Origin: Saccharopolyspora gloriosae
Lineage (GTDB): Bacteria > Actinomycetota > Actinomycetes > Mycobacteriales > Pseudonocardiaceae
NCBI RefSeq assembly: GCF_014203325.1
Contig: NZ_JACHIV010000001.1
Coordinates: forward strand, 434,001 to 498,000
DNA: 64,000 nucleotides
Direction of reading: 5' to 3'
The position numbers and the translations under genes are program-made. Positions 1 to 8,687 of this stretch are shown here, in pieces. Position 1 is the stretch's first letter, and each line of letters starts with the position of its first letter. The notes beneath the pieces are model-generated. The model made no database searches, was not told where the DNA came from, and saw only the letters and a list, made by a program, of their open reading frames with translations.

Positions 1-846
1 CACAAGAACGACAAGCAGCGCATGGCGCAGGAGATGCAGAAGCTGCAGTCCGAGCACGGGGTCAACCCGATCGGTGGCTGCCTTCCCGCTCTGCTGCAGA
101 TCCCCGTGTTCCTGAGCCTGTTCCACGTCCTGCGCGGGTTCACGCCGCAGGCGCCGAACAACTACATCTTCGACCGCGCCGGGGTCGAGTCGTTCATCAA
201 CGCCGACATCTTCGGCGCGAAGCTCGGCAACTGGCTGAGCCAGCCCACCGCGGTGCTCGAAGCGTTCGGGACCACGCGGCTGAACATGATCTCGGTCGGC
301 CTGCCGCTGATGGTGATCGCGTCCATCGCGACGTTCGTCACGATGCGCATGTCGATGAAGCGCCAGACCGACGCCTCCATGGCCAACCCGCAGACGGCCA
401 TGATGGGCAAGTTCATGATGTACGTCGCGCCGATCGGCACCTTGTTCTCCGGCTGGGTGCTGCCGATCGCGATCGTCCTGTACTTCATGGCGAACAACAT
501 CTGGACGCTGGGCCAGCAGCACTTCCTGAGCAACAAGATCGACCGCGAGCAGGAGCGGGAGAAGCAGAAGGAGATGGCGGCGAAGAAGGACGCGCCGCGC
601 CCGAAGCCCGGCCAGAAGCCCGGCCAGGTGGTCAAGAAGGACGCCGAGGACGACGCCTCCGATGACGAGGCCGCGTCCGAGGAGGAGACCGGTTCCACCG
701 CCACCAACGGCTCCACGCCCGGCAAGGCCACCGCGGCAGCCGGGCAGCGCACCGACGGCCGACAGGTCAACCGGCGCCCGCAGCAGAAGAAGCGACCGGG
801 CAAGCAGGCCGCGTCGGCGAAGAAGAGCCAGAAGAAACGCCGCTAG
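1..846 (+). CDS. yidC: Membrane protein insertase YidC/Oxa1 family, 3' part
   Basis: The frame is open from base 1, so the start lies outside the window; 281 residues are present. YidC/Oxa1 proteins insert and fold inner-membrane proteins, alone or with the Sec translocon. The family hallmark [16 protein letters not shown] follows a charged stretch, and several membrane segments come after it, the last ending in [10 protein letters not shown]. The final ~100 residues are a hydrophilic Lys/Pro/Glu-rich tail of the kind that contacts the ribosome in Gram-positive insertases. The gene ends at a strong hairpin terminator. The usual rnpA/rpmH neighbours are not visible, so it could be a second paralogue. 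Confidence 0.9.
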   Translation, partial: HKNDKQRMAQEMQKLQSEHGVNPIGGCLPALLQIPVFLSLFHVLRGFTPQAPNNYIFDRAGVESFINADIFGAKLGNWLSQPTAVLEAFGTTRLNMISVGLPLMVIASIATFVTMRMSMKRQTDASMANPQTAMMGKFMMYVAPIGTLFSGWVLPIAIVLYFMANNIWTLGQQHFLSNKIDREQEREKQKEMAAKKDAPRPKPGQKPGQVVKKDAEDDASDDEAASEEETGSTATNGSTPGKATAAAGQRTDGRQVNRRPQQKKRPGKQAASAKKSQKKRR

Positions 847-863
847 CGGCTAAGCAGTCGAAC

Positions 864-900
864 GAAGAGCGGGGCCCCCGACATGGGGACCCCGCTCTTC
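864..900 (+). terminator. Intrinsic terminator after yidC
   Basis: The arms 864-874 and 890-900 pair perfectly (GAAGAGCGGGG with CCCCGCTCTTC), with further GC pairing inside, and a TCTTT run follows. It sits 18 bases past the yidC stop. Confidence 0.85.
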
Positions 901-925
901 TCTTTCCAGCTCTTCATCTCGTCAG

Positions 926-1016
926 CGGCGAAGCCGTGCCTCGTGGCGGAGCCACTTGGGAAAAAGATCCCGCAGCGACAGACCGACCGAGGTTCCGCTA
1001 CCCGACCACTACGCAG
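926..1016. repeat. Interspersed hairpin repeat, copy 1 (left half missing)
   Basis: This is a truncated member of a four-copy family (others at 4426, 36147 and 40646). It holds the GGCGAAGCC mini-hairpin, the right half of the central hairpin (GCCACTTGGGAAAAAGATCC), a right arm and the conserved GAGGTTCCGC tail, ending in ACTACGCAG as in copy 4. The left arm and the left side of the core stem are absent. It lies between the convergent 3' ends of yidC and the sortase gene. Confidence 0.85.
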
Positions 1017-1026
1017 CTCATCCGCG

Positions 1027-1665
1027 TCATGCCGGAGTAGCCACGACGATGCGGTTTTCGTCGTATCCGAGGTCGCCGCCGACGTACCGGCCACCGCAGG
1101 TGACCAGCACGAGCCGGTGCTCGCCGCCTTGGCCGAACAGGTCCGCCGCGCGGGCGGGCAGTTCTTCCTTGGTCAGCGTGACGATCTCGGAGACGCGGTA
1201 GCGCCACTCCGTGCCGTCGTCGTCGACGACGGTGACCTCCTGGTCCGGAGCGGAGTCCCACAGCTCTTCGAACGGTCCGACGGCGCCCTTCCAGTTCACG
1301 TGCCCGGCCAGCACCGTCGCGCCCTTGGGGGAGTCCAGACCGGCACCCCACCAGGTGGCTTCGCCGACGCCGTCCGGCACCGGGAGGGTCCCGGACCGGT
1401 CGATCTCCTTGCGCACCAGCTCCGCCTGGCCGCCCTGCGGCAACCGGACGGTGCCCGGCGGTTGGCCCGCCGGGACGTGCACCGGCTGCGGCGGCAGGTC
1501 CGCGACCTGCACCGGAGCCGGTTGCGCCGGTGGTGGTGCCGCGGCCGGGGCCGACTGCTCAGCGCCACCCCGGAGCAGCGTGCCCGCCACGACGGCGACC
1601 ACCGCGACCAGCCCGACCACGCCGGCCAGGACCAGCGTGAGCAGGCGCCGCCGCTGCGCGATCAA
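1027..1665 (-). CDS. Class F sortase
   Basis: A 212-residue membrane-anchored cysteine transpeptidase that should join a sorted surface protein to the cell envelope. Residues 8-30 form the N-terminal membrane anchor and a Pro/Ala linker follows. The sortase core shows the expected triad: His122 in AGHVNW, Cys190 in LVTCGG and Arg205 in YDENRIV. The start is TTG at 1665, and its first bases overlap the stop of the upstream surface-protein gene (TTGA), so the two are translationally coupled. The neighbour is the obvious substrate candidate. I am confident of the family and less so of the exact start. Confidence 0.9.
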   Translation of the reverse strand: MIAQRRRLLTLVLAGVVGLVAVVAVVAGTLLRGGAEQSAPAAAPPPAQPAPVQVADLPPQPVHVPAGQPPGTVRLPQGGQAELVRKEIDRSGTLPVPDGVGEATWWGAGLDSPKGATVLAGHVNWKGAVGPFEELWDSAPDQEVTVVDDDGTEWRYRVSEIVTLTKEELPARAADLFGQGGEHRLVLVTCGGRYVGGDLGYDENRIVVATPA

Positions 1666-3095
1666 CGCTCACCCGCCGATACGAGCCGCTTGCGCCACGC
1701 CGCGCCACCGGCCACCGCGGCGCCGGTGAGCGTCAGCGCACCGAGTCCGAGCAGTCCGGGGGACAGGGCGCCGGTGTCCTCGGCGGCCACGACGCCACCG
1801 CTGACACCCGGGTCACCGGCCGGGATGAAGATCGGCACGGTGGGGGTGTTGGCCTTGTTCGTCACGGTCAGCGTCAGGGTGCCGCCGGGTTCGACGGTGC
1901 CCACGACCGACGGCGGGTTCGCCGCGTCGAACGCTTCCTCGTAGCCCTGCGCGGGAGCCACCTCGGTGATCTTGATCTCTTGCGGGGTGCGCAGGTCCGC
2001 GATCTCCACCGTGCCCTGGTCGCCGGTGGTGACCACGGCGGGCTGCCCGTCCGGGCCGGTCAGCTCGGTGCCGTCCTGCTTCAGCGCGGGCTTGTCGTCG
2101 GGCAGGCTGACGCGCAGCGGGACGCCCGCGATGCCCGCCTTGCTCTCTTCGTCGATCTTGCCGACGGCGACCTTGCCGGGCGCGGTCACCGCGGTCGTGA
2201 CGTCTTCGACCTTGACCTGGTTCTCCCCGCCGGTCGACACCACGCGCTGCACGCCGTCCGGGTTCTCGACGGCCTGCTGCACGTAGGGGCGCTCGGCCGG
2301 GGTGGCCAGCTCGCCCTCCAGCTTCGGGTTCGGCCCGGTGGGCGTCACCTTCAGCTGGAGCGGGTCACCGCTGTCCGGCGTGGTGATCGTGCCGTCCTCG
2401 CCGAGGCCCTCGACCTCGGCGTCGGTGGCGGTGATCTTCACCGGGACACCGGTCACGCCGGTGCCGTCGGGGTGGCTGACCGCGAAGGTCCAGTCCGCCG
2501 CCTCGCCGATGACCTGGGGGTCCTCCGGCGCGGTCAGCGCGGCCTCCCACGGACCGCGGTTCTTCTCCGCGTCCGCGCGCAGGGTCTCGACGGCGTCCTT
2601 GGCGCCCTGCGGCAGCTTGCCCAGCTGGAAGTCGATGTCGTAGCCGATCTTGTCGAAGGGCAGCCCCGGGTCGAGGTCGCCTTCGTCGCGCGGCGCCGAC
2701 GTCCACGAGTGCAGCAAGTGCGCGAGCGCAGCCGCCTCGTCCGCGCTCTCCGTGTTGCCGTAGCGCAGCAGCAGGTAGGAGATGTTCGCCGCGACGTCGT
2801 CCTCCAGCGGGGTGCCCCACTTGGTCAGCAGCTCGTCACCCGGCTCGTACTGCTCGCCGGTGTCCGGTGCCTTCAGCGCGAACCGGACGCACCACACCTG
2901 GTTGCCGCCGACGATGTAGGAACCCAGCCAGTCCCGGTCCCGTTCGATGCCCGCGTAGGGCTGTCCTGGTGTGGTCTCGTGGCCGATTCCTTCCTCCGGC
3001 GCGGCGATGGCCGTTCCCGTGGTCGCCAGCAAACCGCTGCCGGCGAGCACAGCGGAACCCACCACCGCTGTGAGCAACTTCCTGAACGTGCGCAT
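1662..3095 (-). CDS. Secreted surface protein with thioester-like and SpaA-like domains, probable sortase substrate
   Basis: A 477-residue exported protein. The ATG at 3095 is chosen because it begins a classic signal peptide (MRTFRKLLTAVV, cleavage near AIAAPEE). Residues ~55-140 resemble an actinobacterial thioester adhesion domain: the single cysteine, Cys69, lies in QVWCVRF, and HLLHSWT sits where such domains carry a Q..W motif. Ig-like stretches follow, then a SpaA/Cna_B-type domain (~330-440) with the Lys in VGKIDEE and the Glu in ITEVAP that form isopeptide bonds in this fold. The C-terminus is a weak sorting signal: AAEDTGA, a hydrophobic segment, then WRKR. No canonical LPXTG is present. 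Confidence 0.75.
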   Translation of the reverse strand: MRTFRKLLTAVVGSAVLAGSGLLATTGTAIAAPEEGIGHETTPGQPYAGIERDRDWLGSYIVGGNQVWCVRFALKAPDTGEQYEPGDELLTKWGTPLEDDVAANISYLLLRYGNTESADEAAALAHLLHSWTSAPRDEGDLDPGLPFDKIGYDIDFQLGKLPQGAKDAVETLRADAEKNRGPWEAALTAPEDPQVIGEAADWTFAVSHPDGTGVTGVPVKITATDAEVEGLGEDGTITTPDSGDPLQLKVTPTGPNPKLEGELATPAERPYVQQAVENPDGVQRVVSTGGENQVKVEDVTTAVTAPGKVAVGKIDEESKAGIAGVPLRVSLPDDKPALKQDGTELTGPDGQPAVVTTGDQGTVEIADLRTPQEIKITEVAPAQGYEEAFDAANPPSVVGTVEPGGTLTLTVTNKANTPTVPIFIPAGDPGVSGGVVAAEDTGALSPGLLGLGALTLTGAAVAGGAAWRKRLVSAGER

Positions 3096-3552
3096 GCAAG
3101 CTCCAGTCTCGGTCTGGGAGAGAGGGCATCGGCGTGCTGCGATCCGGTCACGTGCAGAGCGACATGGCGTTGACCGGCGCGAAAGCCCCCCGACATGGCA
3201 CGCGGACACCCAGGCGCATCCTTTCGGTCACGCGCGGTAGCTACAAGAGGTCATTCGGTGTAATCGATCTCATTACCCGGAGCGAGATTTCGCCGTGTCC
3301 TGAGGCGGCTCGTGCTCGTTCGGCCGCAGCGCAGCGGCCATTTCGGTGGTGACCGGGCACTCGCGGCCACACCTCGAAAAGGTTGCGACGGTGAGTGATC
3401 GTCATTTCACCGTTTATCCCGCGGGAGTAGCTTCCGGACAGGCGGGAACCGGCTACCGCCAAGCGGGTAAAGTCGGTTTTACCAGTGGGGAACCGACCGG
3501 CAGGTTCGGTCGTTGTACCGGAGACGGCGCAAAACACGCCCAGGAGGACGAG
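3096..3552. other. Divergent intergenic region (457 bp)
   Basis: It separates the minus-strand surface-protein/sortase pair from the plus-strand Bax-inhibitor-like gene and should hold both promoters. The part around 3240-3300 is visibly richer in A/T (for example GTGTAATCGATCTCATTAC), as expected of promoter DNA. A small inverted repeat, GGTAAA/TTTACC, lies near 3467-3482. I see no convincing gene here. Confidence 0.5.
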
Positions 3553-4353
3553 TTGCGCACTACGAGCAACCCAGCGTTCAAGAACCTGCCGACCAACGGC
3601 GGGTACGCGAACTTCAACCATGGCCAGGGCGGCTTCGGCGCGCCCGGCCAGGCACCGGCCGCGCCGCCGAAGGCGACGCGCCCGATGACGATCGACGACG
3701 TGGTCACCAAGACCGCCATCACGCTCGCCCTCACCGTGGGCACCGGCGCCGCGACCTACATCACGGGCGCCTACGCGCTCGCGCTGCCCGCGGCGATCAT
3801 CGGCCTGGTGCTGTCGCTGATCATCATCTTCAAGAAGAAGGTCAGCCCGGCGCTCGTCATCGCCTACGCGGCGGTCGAAGGCGTGTTCCTCGGCGGCATC
3901 AGCTACGTCATCGGTGGAGCCGTCGACGGCTTCACCGGCGGTGGCGGCTCCGGCATCGTCATGCAGGCGATCGCGGGCACGATCGGTGTCTTCGCGGCGA
4001 TGCTCGTGGTCTACAAGACCGGCGCCGTCCGCGTCACGCCGAAGCTCACCAAGTGGATCATCGGCGCGCTCGCGGGCGCGGCCATCCTGATGCTGCTCAA
4101 CCTCGTCGCCGGCTTCTTCATGGAAGGCGGCCTCGGCCTGCGCGACGGCGGCCCGCTCGCCATCATCTTCAGCCTCGTCTGCATCGGCATCGCCGCGTTC
4201 AGCTTCCTGCTGGACTTCGACGCCGCGGACAAGGCCATCAAGAGCGGCGTCGATGCCAAGTTCGCCTGGTACGTCGCCTTCGGCCTGATGACCACCCTCG
4301 TCTGGCTCTACCTGGAGATCCTGCGCCTCCTGTCGTACTTCCAGAACGACTAG
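3553..4353 (+). CDS. Bax inhibitor-1/YccA family membrane protein
   Basis: A 266-residue integral membrane protein of the BI-1 (transmembrane Bax inhibitor motif) family. Members are multi-helix membrane proteins implicated in ion leak or stress tolerance, and the bacterial role is not settled. The TTG at 3553 is preferred because AGGAGG ends six bases upstream and the N-terminus becomes the family-like Gly/Pro-rich cytoplasmic tail. About seven hydrophobic segments start at residue ~55, including the GGISY stretch and a C-terminal LVWLYLEILRLLSYF helix. The gene stands alone and ends at a strong terminator. Confidence 0.88.
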   Translation: MRTTSNPAFKNLPTNGGYANFNHGQGGFGAPGQAPAAPPKATRPMTIDDVVTKTAITLALTVGTGAATYITGAYALALPAAIIGLVLSLIIIFKKKVSPALVIAYAAVEGVFLGGISYVIGGAVDGFTGGGGSGIVMQAIAGTIGVFAAMLVVYKTGAVRVTPKLTKWIIGALAGAAILMLLNLVAGFFMEGGLGLRDGGPLAIIFSLVCIGIAAFSFLLDFDAADKAIKSGVDAKFAWYVAFGLMTTLVWLYLEILRLLSYFQND

Positions 4354-4382
4354 CGAGAGCCGGTCTAGCTCCAACGCGAACA

Positions 4383-4417
4383 AGAAGGGCCTCTCCCACC
4401 ACGGGAGAGGCCCTTCT
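4383..4417. terminator. Bidirectional intrinsic terminator
   Basis: A perfect 15-bp stem (AGAAGGGCCTCTCCC at 4383-4397, complement at 4403-4417) with a 5-base loop lies between the convergent ends of the BI-1 gene and the thiolase gene. Confidence 0.88.
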
Positions 4418-4425
4418 GCATCTCA

Positions 4426-4603
4426 CGGCGAAGCCGTGCCTGTATGTGCGAAGCACATAGCCCACGTCGAAAAGCCGCTCACCGGCGGGTTCTCAGGTGT
4501 CTTCTCGCGAGGACAGCTTTTTCCCTCGTGGCGGAGCCACTCGGGAAAAAGATCCCGCAGCGAGAAGACACCTGAGGTTCCGCTACCCGGACACCAAAGC
4601 AAA
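4426..4603. repeat. Interspersed hairpin repeat, copy 2 (complete)
   Basis: Order of parts: CGGCGAAGCCG mini-hairpin; ATGTGCGAAGCACAT mini-hairpin; spacer; 17-bp left arm 4492-4508; core hairpin 4517-4551 (CTTTTTCCC paired with GGGAAAAAG, then GTGGC-GGA-GCCAC); 17-bp right arm 4560-4576, perfectly complementary to the left; conserved tail GAGGTTCCGCTACC; CAAAGCAAA. No reading frame is conserved. It lies between convergent genes, downstream of a terminator. Confidence 0.9.
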
Positions 4604-4618
4604 CCGGCCGGGGCACCT

Positions 4619-5839
4619 TCAGGAAAGCCGCTCCAGGACCATCGCCATGCCCTGGCCGCCTCCGACGCACATGGTCTCCAGGCCGAACTGCTTGTCGTGC
4701 CACTGGAGGGAGTTGATCAGGGTGTTGGTGATGCGGGCGCCGGTCATGCCGAACGGGTGGCCGACGGCGATGGCGCCGCCGTTGACGTTGACCTTCTCCA
4801 GCGGGAAGCCCAGTTCCTGGTAGGAGGGGATGACCTGCGCGGCGAACGCCTCGTTGATCTCCACCAGGTCGATGTCCCCGACGCCCAGCCCGGCGCGCTT
4901 GAGGGCCTGCTTGGAGGCCTCCACCGGGCCGAGGCCCATGATCTCCGGCGACAGGCCGGACACGCCGGTCGACACGACCCGCGCCAGCGGGGTCAGGCCC
5001 AGCTGCTTCGCCTTCACGTCGCTCATGATCACCAGCGCGGCGGCGCCGTCGTTGAGGGAACAGCAGTTCCCGGCCGTGATCCGGCCGTCCGGGCGGAACA
5101 CCGGCTTCAGGCCGGACACGGCCTCCTTCGTGACTCCGGCGCGCGGGCCGTCGTCGGCGTCGACGATCGTGCCGGAGGGCGTCGTCACCGGAGTGATCTC
5201 CCGCGCCCAGAACCCGTCCGCGATGGCCTTCTCCGCCAGGTTCTGCGAGCGCACGCCGAACTCGTCCATCTCGTCGCGGCTCACGCCCTTGGCCCGCGCC
5301 AGGTTCTCCGCGGTCTGGCCCATCGGGATGTAGACGTCGGGCACCTTGCCGAACTCGCGCGGGTCGACCCACTCGTCGGCGCCCTGCTCCCCGGTGGCCT
5401 GGGTGCGGGCCTCAGCGTCGGCGAACACGGGGTTGTGCGTGTCGTCGAGCGAGTCCGAGTTGCCCTTCGCGAATCGGGACACCGCTTCCACACCGGCGCT
5501 GATGAACACGTCACCTTCACCGGCCTTGATGGCGTGCAGCGCCATCCGCGTCGTCTGCAGGCTCGACGAGCAGTAGCGGGTGATGGTGGTGCCGGGCAGC
5601 TGGTCGTAACCCAGCAGCACCGACACGACGCGGGCCATGTTGAAGCCCTGTTCGCCGCCGGGCAGGCCGCAACCGAGCATCAGGTCGTCGATCTCGGTGG
5701 GGTCCAGCTGCGGGATCTTGTCCAGCGCGGCGCGCACCATCTGCGCGGCCAGGTCGTCCGGGCGCACGTCGACCAGCGAGCCCTTGCCCGCGCGGCCGAT
5801 GGGCGAGCGCGTGGCGGAGACGATGACTGCTTCGGGCAT
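4619..5839 (-). CDS. Acetyl-CoA C-acyltransferase (thiolase)
   Basis: A 406-residue thiolase, matching the family length. Thiolases either cleave 3-ketoacyl-CoA in beta-oxidation or condense acetyl-CoA units, and the sequence does not decide which. The nucleophile lies in YCSSSLQT, the C-terminal catalytic His in [10 protein letters not shown], and the second active-site region in CVGGGQGMA, where Cys is the proton shuttle. The ATG at 5839 follows an AGGAG ribosome site and begins [20 protein letters not shown], the usual thiolase start. It corresponds in gene order to mycobacterial fadA3. Confidence 0.93.
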   Translation of the reverse strand: MPEAVIVSATRSPIGRAGKGSLVDVRPDDLAAQMVRAALDKIPQLDPTEIDDLMLGCGLPGGEQGFNMARVVSVLLGYDQLPGTTITRYCSSSLQTTRMALHAIKAGEGDVFISAGVEAVSRFAKGNSDSLDDTHNPVFADAEARTQATGEQGADEWVDPREFGKVPDVYIPMGQTAENLARAKGVSRDEMDEFGVRSQNLAEKAIADGFWAREITPVTTPSGTIVDADDGPRAGVTKEAVSGLKPVFRPDGRITAGNCCSLNDGAAALVIMSDVKAKQLGLTPLARVVSTGVSGLSPEIMGLGPVEASKQALKRAGLGVGDIDLVEINEAFAAQVIPSYQELGFPLEKVNVNGGAIAVGHPFGMTGARITNTLINSLQWHDKQFGLETMCVGGGQGMAMVLERLS

Positions 5840-6033
5840 TCGGGAACTCCTTCGTTCGCCTACGGGACGCCGCGCCGGCGGCGGCACGGCTGGGCCGGCT
5901 ACTCGCGCCACCTTAAGACCGACATCGGTCCCGACGTGCTGAGACGACCGTCACCAGCAACTCCGCCCCGGCGCCGCTCGTTACCCGGAGGCACCGCCCG
6001 AACCGGGCGAAGCCCGCCGCCGAAGCGGAGCGC

Positions 6034-6954
6034 TCACGTGGCCTGGCGGCGGCCGAACCTCCGGTTCAGGCGGGCCACGACGCGGCTGGTGGGGCGACGC
6101 GCTTCCGCCGCCGACGAGCGGACCGGTGGCTGCGGTACCGGCGGGCCCTGCCACTCGCCGATCGCCGAGCACAACGCGGGCAGCAGCAGCCCGGCGGCGG
6201 CCTCGTAGCCCGCGGCCGACGGGTGGAACCGGTCGGGGCTGAACAGCTCCTGCGGCCGGGTCAGGAACTCCGGGGACAGCAGGTCCGCCAGCGGCACCGC
6301 GCCGCCGCCCGCGGCTTCCACCGCGTGGCGCTGGGCGCGGCCCAGCGCGAGGCTCCACGAGGAGGCCACCGAGCGCAGCGGCTGCGGGATCGGCCGGATC
6401 GCCCCCAGGTCCGGGCAGGTCCCGGCGACCACGCCCACCCCGGCTTCCCGCAGCCGGGCCACCGCGGCACCGAGCAGCGCCGCGCACTCCGCCACCGACA
6501 GCCGGGCCGTGACGTCGTTCGCGCCGATGATCACCAGCACCAGCTGGGGCGGGGCCACCAGCGCCGCGTCCACCTGCGCCGCCAGGTCCCGCGACGTGGA
6601 GCCCACGATCGCGTAAGTGGTCAGGTCGACCGGCCGCTCCAGCTCCGCCGCCAGGCCCCGGGCGATCCGCACGCCCGGCAGTTCGTCCGGCGCCTCCACA
6701 CCGAGCCCGGCCGCCGAGGAGTCGCCGAGGACCGCCAGCCGCAGCGGCGCATCGCCCTCCGGCGGCGACGCGACCGGACCGGTGCCGTCCGGCAGGTGGA
6801 CGCCGTCCGAGCGGAACGGGACGCCGACGGGTTCGCCGATGGCTCGCCGCGCGTACCAGGACTGCCCGTTGAGCAGCCCGTACGCGGCGCCCGACACCCC
6901 TCCGACGGTCCCCGCCGCGACCATCGCCAGCCGTAACACCCGCGCCCCGACCAT
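6034..6954 (-). CDS. Exported or membrane-anchored SGNH/GDSL hydrolase
   Basis: A 306-residue esterase/lipase-type enzyme. Residues 5-28 are hydrophobic and should act as a signal or anchor. The SGNH blocks are visible: nucleophile Ser in LGDSSAAG (block I), Gly in the middle block, Asn in IIGANDV (block III), and the Asp/His pair in DRFHPSAAGY (block V). The ATG at 6954 follows GAGGAGGAG. The thiolase gene lies ~195 bp downstream on the same strand. The natural ester substrate cannot be told from sequence. Confidence 0.88.
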   Translation of the reverse strand: MVGARVLRLAMVAAGTVGGVSGAAYGLLNGQSWYARRAIGEPVGVPFRSDGVHLPDGTGPVASPPEGDAPLRLAVLGDSSAAGLGVEAPDELPGVRIARGLAAELERPVDLTTYAIVGSTSRDLAAQVDAALVAPPQLVLVIIGANDVTARLSVAECAALLGAAVARLREAGVGVVAGTCPDLGAIRPIPQPLRSVASSWSLALGRAQRHAVEAAGGGAVPLADLLSPEFLTRPQELFSPDRFHPSAAGYEAAAGLLLPALCSAIGEWQGPPVPQPPVRSSAAEARRPTSRVVARLNRRFGRRQAT

Positions 6955-7210
6955 GCCCCGCTCCTCCTCGCGCCACCCCGACGCGTCCCTACTACTGAAT
7001 ACGCCTTCGAGGTGAAAAACGTTCCCACCCGCTTGTCGCCCCGCGGCGAAGCAGGGTTAGCCGGGGACCACGCCGCGTGGAACGGATCACCTCGCGCCGG
7101 TGTCGAAACCGCCCGAACGGCACGCCACCGGACCACCCGTGCGACAAGATGCGGGAATCGGGCACTTAGGCTCAGCCCCACATCGTCACGGAGAGCGAAA
7201 GGGACTCGCT

Positions 7211-8581
7211 GTGGACTACGTCGAGCACGTCATCGACCTCGTCGGCAACACCCCGCTGGTGCGGCTGAACTCGCTGGCCGAGTCCGCCTCGACGCCGGTG
7301 CTGGCGAAGGTCGAGTACCTCAACCCCGGTGGCAGCGTCAAGGACCGGATCGCGCTGCGCATGGTCGAAGCCGCGGAGGACTCCGGGGAGCTCAAGCCCG
7401 GCGGGACCATCGTCGAACCCACCTCCGGCAACACCGGTGTCGGCCTGGCGATGGTGGCGCAGCGCAAGGGGTACCGCTGCGTGTTCGTCTGCCCGGACAA
7501 GGTCAGCGAGGACAAGCGCAGCGTGCTGGAGGCGTACGGCGCCGAGGTCGTCGTCTGCCCGACGGCGGTGCCGCCGGAGCACGCCGAGTCCTACTACAGC
7601 GTCTCCGACCGGCTCGTCACCGAGATCGACGGCGCCTGGAAGCCCAACCAGTACGCCAACCCCGCCAACCCCGAGTCGCACTACCTGAGCACCGGCCCGG
7701 AGATCTGGCGCCAGACCGAAGGCCGCATCACGCACTTCGTGGCGGGCATCGGCACCGGCGGCACCATCTCCGGCATCGGGCGCTACCTCAAGGAGGTCTC
7801 CGGCGGGAAGGTGCAGATCATCGGCGCCGACCCGGAGGGCTCGGTGTACTCCGGCGGCGGCGGGCGGCCGTACCTCGTCGAGGGCGTCGGCGAGGACTTC
7901 TGGCCGACGACCTACGACCGCGACATCTGCGACGAGATCGTGCCCGTCTCCGACGCCGACTCGTTCACCATGACCCGGTCCCTCGCCCGCGAGGAGGCGC
8001 TGCTCGTCGGCGGTTCCTGCGGGATGGCCGCCGCGGCGGCGCTGCGGGTGGCGGAGCGCACCGGGCCGGACGACGTGATCGTGGTGCTGCTGCCCGACGG
8101 CGGCCGGGGTTACCTCGGCAAGGTCTTCAACGACTCGTGGATGGCGAAGTACGGCTTCCTGTCCCCGGACCACGCGGGCGCAGCCATCAAGGACGTGCTG
8201 CTGCGCAAGGACGGCACCATCCCCGAGCTCGTCCACGTTCACCCGAACGAGACCGTCGCGGAGGCGGTGGCCATCCTGCGGGAATTCGGGGTGTCCCAGA
8301 TGCCGGTCGTCAACGCCGAACCGCCGATCATGGTCGCGGAGATCGCCGGAGCGGTCAACGAACGCGATCTGCTCGACGCGCTGTTCGCCGGTCGCGCGCA
8401 GCTCGCCGACCGCATCGAGGAGCACATGTCCCCGCCGCTGCCCACCATCGGCGCAGGTGAGGAGGTCAGCGCGGCGATGTCGGCGCTGGCGGGCGCCGAC
8501 GGAGCGATGGTCCTCATCGGCGGCAAGCCCGCCGGTGTGGTCACCCGCCAGGACGTGCTCGCGTTCATCGCCGGGCGTTGA
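7211..8581 (+). CDS. cbs: Cystathionine beta-synthase
   Basis: A 456-residue PLP enzyme that condenses L-serine and homocysteine to cystathionine, the first step of reverse transsulfuration. The PLP lysine is Lys44 in [17 protein letters not shown] binds the cofactor phosphate and [10 protein letters not shown] lines the active site. Residues ~340-456 form a pair of CBS (Bateman) domains. The GTG at 7211 is chosen because it starts [16 protein letters not shown], the usual N-terminus. With metB 1.6 kb downstream it makes a sulfur amino acid pair, in the same order as mycobacterial Rv1077-Rv1079. Confidence 0.93.
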   Translation: MDYVEHVIDLVGNTPLVRLNSLAESASTPVLAKVEYLNPGGSVKDRIALRMVEAAEDSGELKPGGTIVEPTSGNTGVGLAMVAQRKGYRCVFVCPDKVSEDKRSVLEAYGAEVVVCPTAVPPEHAESYYSVSDRLVTEIDGAWKPNQYANPANPESHYLSTGPEIWRQTEGRITHFVAGIGTGGTISGIGRYLKEVSGGKVQIIGADPEGSVYSGGGGRPYLVEGVGEDFWPTTYDRDICDEIVPVSDADSFTMTRSLAREEALLVGGSCGMAAAAALRVAERTGPDDVIVVLLPDGGRGYLGKVFNDSWMAKYGFLSPDHAGAAIKDVLLRKDGTIPELVHVHPNETVAEAVAILREFGVSQMPVVNAEPPIMVAEIAGAVNERDLLDALFAGRAQLADRIEEHMSPPLPTIGAGEEVSAAMSALAGADGAMVLIGGKPAGVVTRQDVLAFIAGR

Positions 8582-8687
8582 CTTTTCGTTACGGACGGCC
8601 GCTACGCTGCTGACATATCGGATAGCGTGTGGACGATCAACTCGCTTCAGACGTCATGCTTCACGCCCAAGGGGGTCAGGAAACCCG

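Noticed and set aside
5840-6033. GGGCGAAGCCC near 6005 as a fifth copy of the interspersed repeat
   Set aside because: Only the mini-hairpin is shared; none of the other conserved blocks is present.
6955-7210. Search for a SAM-type riboswitch ahead of cbs
   Set aside because: No conserved riboswitch core could be recognised in the 256-base gap, only a scattered GCGAAGC near 7050.
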